Assembly: GCA_003554685.1 (NCBI GenBank)
Contig: PWHA01000247.1
Coordinates: 1 to 7,813, forward strand
Direction of reading: 5' to 3'
From: Halanaerobiaceae bacterium
Lineage (GTDB): Bacteria > Bacillota > Halanaerobiia > Halanaerobiales > Halarsenatibacteraceae
Length of the DNA stretch: 7,813 bases
The position numbers and the translations under genes were made by a program. The notes under the pieces are model-generated. The model had not been told where the DNA came from. It made no database searches and was given only the letters and a program-made list of their open reading frames with translations. The first letter of the stretch is position 1. Each line of letters begins with the position of its first letter. This document shows, one piece after another, positions 6,845 through 7,813 of this stretch.

Positions 6845-7591
6845 GTGAAAATTGCAGTCTCAGGGAAAGGTGGAGTTGGTAAGACCACAATTTCAGCCAG
6901 TATTGCCCGCCATTTAAGAGATCAGGGCTATCAGGTATATGCAATTGATGCCGACCCGGATGCCAATCTAGCTCAGGTTTTAGGTATTAAAGAGAAGGTT
7001 AAGCCTCTGGTTGAGCTTGAGGATGTAATAGCTGAGAAGGTCGGGAAAAAGGGCAGTTTTTACAGCTTGAATCCCGAGGTTGATGATGTGGTCGAGGATT
7101 ACTCCCTGGTTCAGGATGGAATCCGTTTTCTCAGAATGGGAGGCATCAAGAAGGCCAGCTCGGGCTGCTACTGTCCGGAGAACAGCTTTTTAAATTCTAT
7201 CATGCGCTCCCTGGTCTTTTCCCGGGATGAAGCGGTTATCCTTGATATGGGAGCGGGTATAGAACATCTAACCAGAGGGACCTCAGCCGGGGTGGACATT
7301 ATGCTGATTATCTGTGAAGCCAGTCAGGTCAGTCTCGAGACAGCCCGCACAATTGAAAATCTTGCCCGGGAGGGCGGAGTTAAAACTATTAAATTTATCG
7401 CCAATAAAGTTCGAAGTGAGAAAGAACAGGAGTTTCTTAAGCGCAAGTTTACTGATGATGAGCTGCTGGGCATTATTCCTTACAGTGAGGAGTTAGTGTT
7501 GCAGGGGATTTCTGAAAATGGAGATTCCGGGCTGCTGACAGCAGAAATAGCCAGACTTTTTGCAAAGCTGAAACTGGAAAATAATCAATAA
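6845..7591 (+). CDS. cooC: CooC-like nickel-insertion ATPase for CO dehydrogenase maturation
   Basis: A 248-residue cytoplasmic P-loop ATPase of the MinD/SIMIBI class. The deviant Walker A is GKGGVGKTT (7-15), with the signature lysine K8 and catalytic K13; D35-D37 (DAD) follow strand 2, and the Walker B region reads VILDMGAGIEHLTRGT (131-146), a stretch characteristic of CooC. C108 and C110 in GCYCPEN give the CxC pair that in CooC proteins binds metal at the dimer interface, which separates it from MinD, ParA and NifH relatives. The known role is ATP-driven nickel delivery to the C-cluster of Ni-CO dehydrogenase. The GTG start at 6845 begins the conserved MKIAVSGKGG and has only a modest AGGGA site (6831-6835). 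It is transcribed alone from its own promoter, with a ferredoxin gene 173 bases on. No CO dehydrogenase gene is in the window, so the client is inferred. A related maturation factor for another nickel enzyme is the main alternative. Confidence 0.87.
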   Translation: MKIAVSGKGGVGKTTISASIARHLRDQGYQVYAIDADPDANLAQVLGIKEKVKPLVELEDVIAEKVGKKGSFYSLNPEVDDVVEDYSLVQDGIRFLRMGGIKKASSGCYCPENSFLNSIMRSLVFSRDEAVILDMGAGIEHLTRGTSAGVDIMLIICEASQVSLETARTIENLAREGGVKTIKFIANKVRSEKEQEFLKRKFTDDELLGIIPYSEELVLQGISENGDSGLLTAEIARLFAKLKLENNQ

Positions 7592-7656
7592 AGAAAAACT
7601 TTATACTTTAAGGCAAGAATACGGCAGTGAAAGCCTGAGACAAAAATATTTTGGGA

Positions 7657-7685
7657 TTGCAGGAAAGCAGTTATTTTGATAGAAT
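7657..7685 (+). promoter_or_regulatory. Candidate extended -10 promoter for the ferredoxin gene
   Basis: TAGAAT (7680-7685, 5 of 6) is preceded by TG at 7677-7678 plus one base; the -35 candidate TTGCAG (7657-7662) is 17 bases upstream but matches only in TTG. An overlapping alternative is TTGATA (7676-7681) with TATTAT (7701-7706) at a long 19-base spacing. One of the two probably drives the ferredoxin gene, because the 173-base gap argues against simple read-through from cooC. Confidence 0.38.
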
Positions 7686-7764
7686 ATAAAACTAGAGAAG
7701 TATTATGATAAACTTCACAAAATTAATCTGGAATAATAGCTAACAGGGGAGGTGCTGATAGTAG

Positions 7765-7813
7765 ATGGCCTTTGTAATTGATGCAGATGAGTGTACAGCC
7801 TGTGGCATCTGTG
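7765..7813 (+). CDS. Partial 4Fe-4S ferredoxin-type gene
   Basis: Only the first 16 codons are present: MAFVIDADECTACGIC. The CxxCxxC beginning (C10, C13, C16) at this distance from the N-terminus is that of small clostridial-type ferredoxins, normally about 55-60 residues binding two 4Fe-4S clusters, which carry low-potential electrons in the cytoplasm. The start is well fixed: an in-frame TAG (7762-7764) lies immediately before the ATG, and GGGGAGGTG (7746-7754) precedes it. A longer protein beginning with a ferredoxin domain cannot be excluded, since the rest is outside the window. Its position after cooC suits an electron carrier for CO dehydrogenase, but that link is inferred from adjacency only. 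Confidence 0.8.
   Translation, partial: MAFVIDADECTACGIC

Noticed and set aside
7608..7650. Possible terminator after cooC
   Set aside because: Only a 4-base AGGC/GCCT stem with a long loop is present, and the downstream run is A-rich rather than T-rich.
7705..7743. 12-codon leader open frame (MINFTKLIWNNS) before the ferredoxin gene
   Set aside because: It has only a weak purine-rich site upstream, no run of identical regulatory codons and no attenuator hairpin.

Overview
The window reads as chromosomal DNA of an anaerobic low-to-mid GC Bacillota bacterium. The signs are strong GGAGG-type ribosome binding sites, frequent GTG/TTG starts, a KtrAB-type potassium transporter, a CooC-type nickel ATPase and a clostridial-type ferredoxin start. 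A halophilic or acetogenic anaerobe of the Halanaerobiales kind would fit, but this is inference from gene content and codon style, not proof.

Layout. At the left edge (1-299, minus strand) is the start of an unrecognised gene for a single-pass membrane protein with a very acidic exterior; it runs out of the window. A 510-base AT-rich gap follows. Its right third holds a promoter surrounded by three inverted repeats. A three-gene plus-strand unit comes next: an APC-superfamily amino acid permease fused to two UspA domains (810-3155), then the A and B subunits of a family I CoA-transferase (3181-3840 and 3830-4492, overlapping by 11 bases). A strong hairpin terminator closes the unit at about 4518-4555.

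A second unit has its own near-consensus promoter (4588-4616). It encodes KtrA (4706-5353), the cytoplasmic nucleotide-binding gate, and KtrB (5379-6734), the K+ translocating subunit. A third promoter (extended -10 at 6788-6796) serves a CooC-like P-loop ATPase (6845-7591), the type that inserts nickel into carbon monoxide dehydrogenase. After a 173-base gap with another extended -10 candidate, a ferredoxin-like gene begins at 7765 and is cut by the window end.

How they work together. The first unit could couple uptake of an amino acid or related compound to CoA activation of a fermentation product. The second is a complete Na+/K+-linked potassium uptake system. CooC and the ferredoxin hint at CO dehydrogenase or Wood-Ljungdahl metabolism to the right, but no dehydrogenase gene is visible here. 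I see no mobile elements, CRISPR arrays, tRNA or rRNA genes. Most of the content belongs to known families; the most unusual items are the permease-UspA fusion, its placement beside a CoA-transferase, and its repeat-rich promoter.
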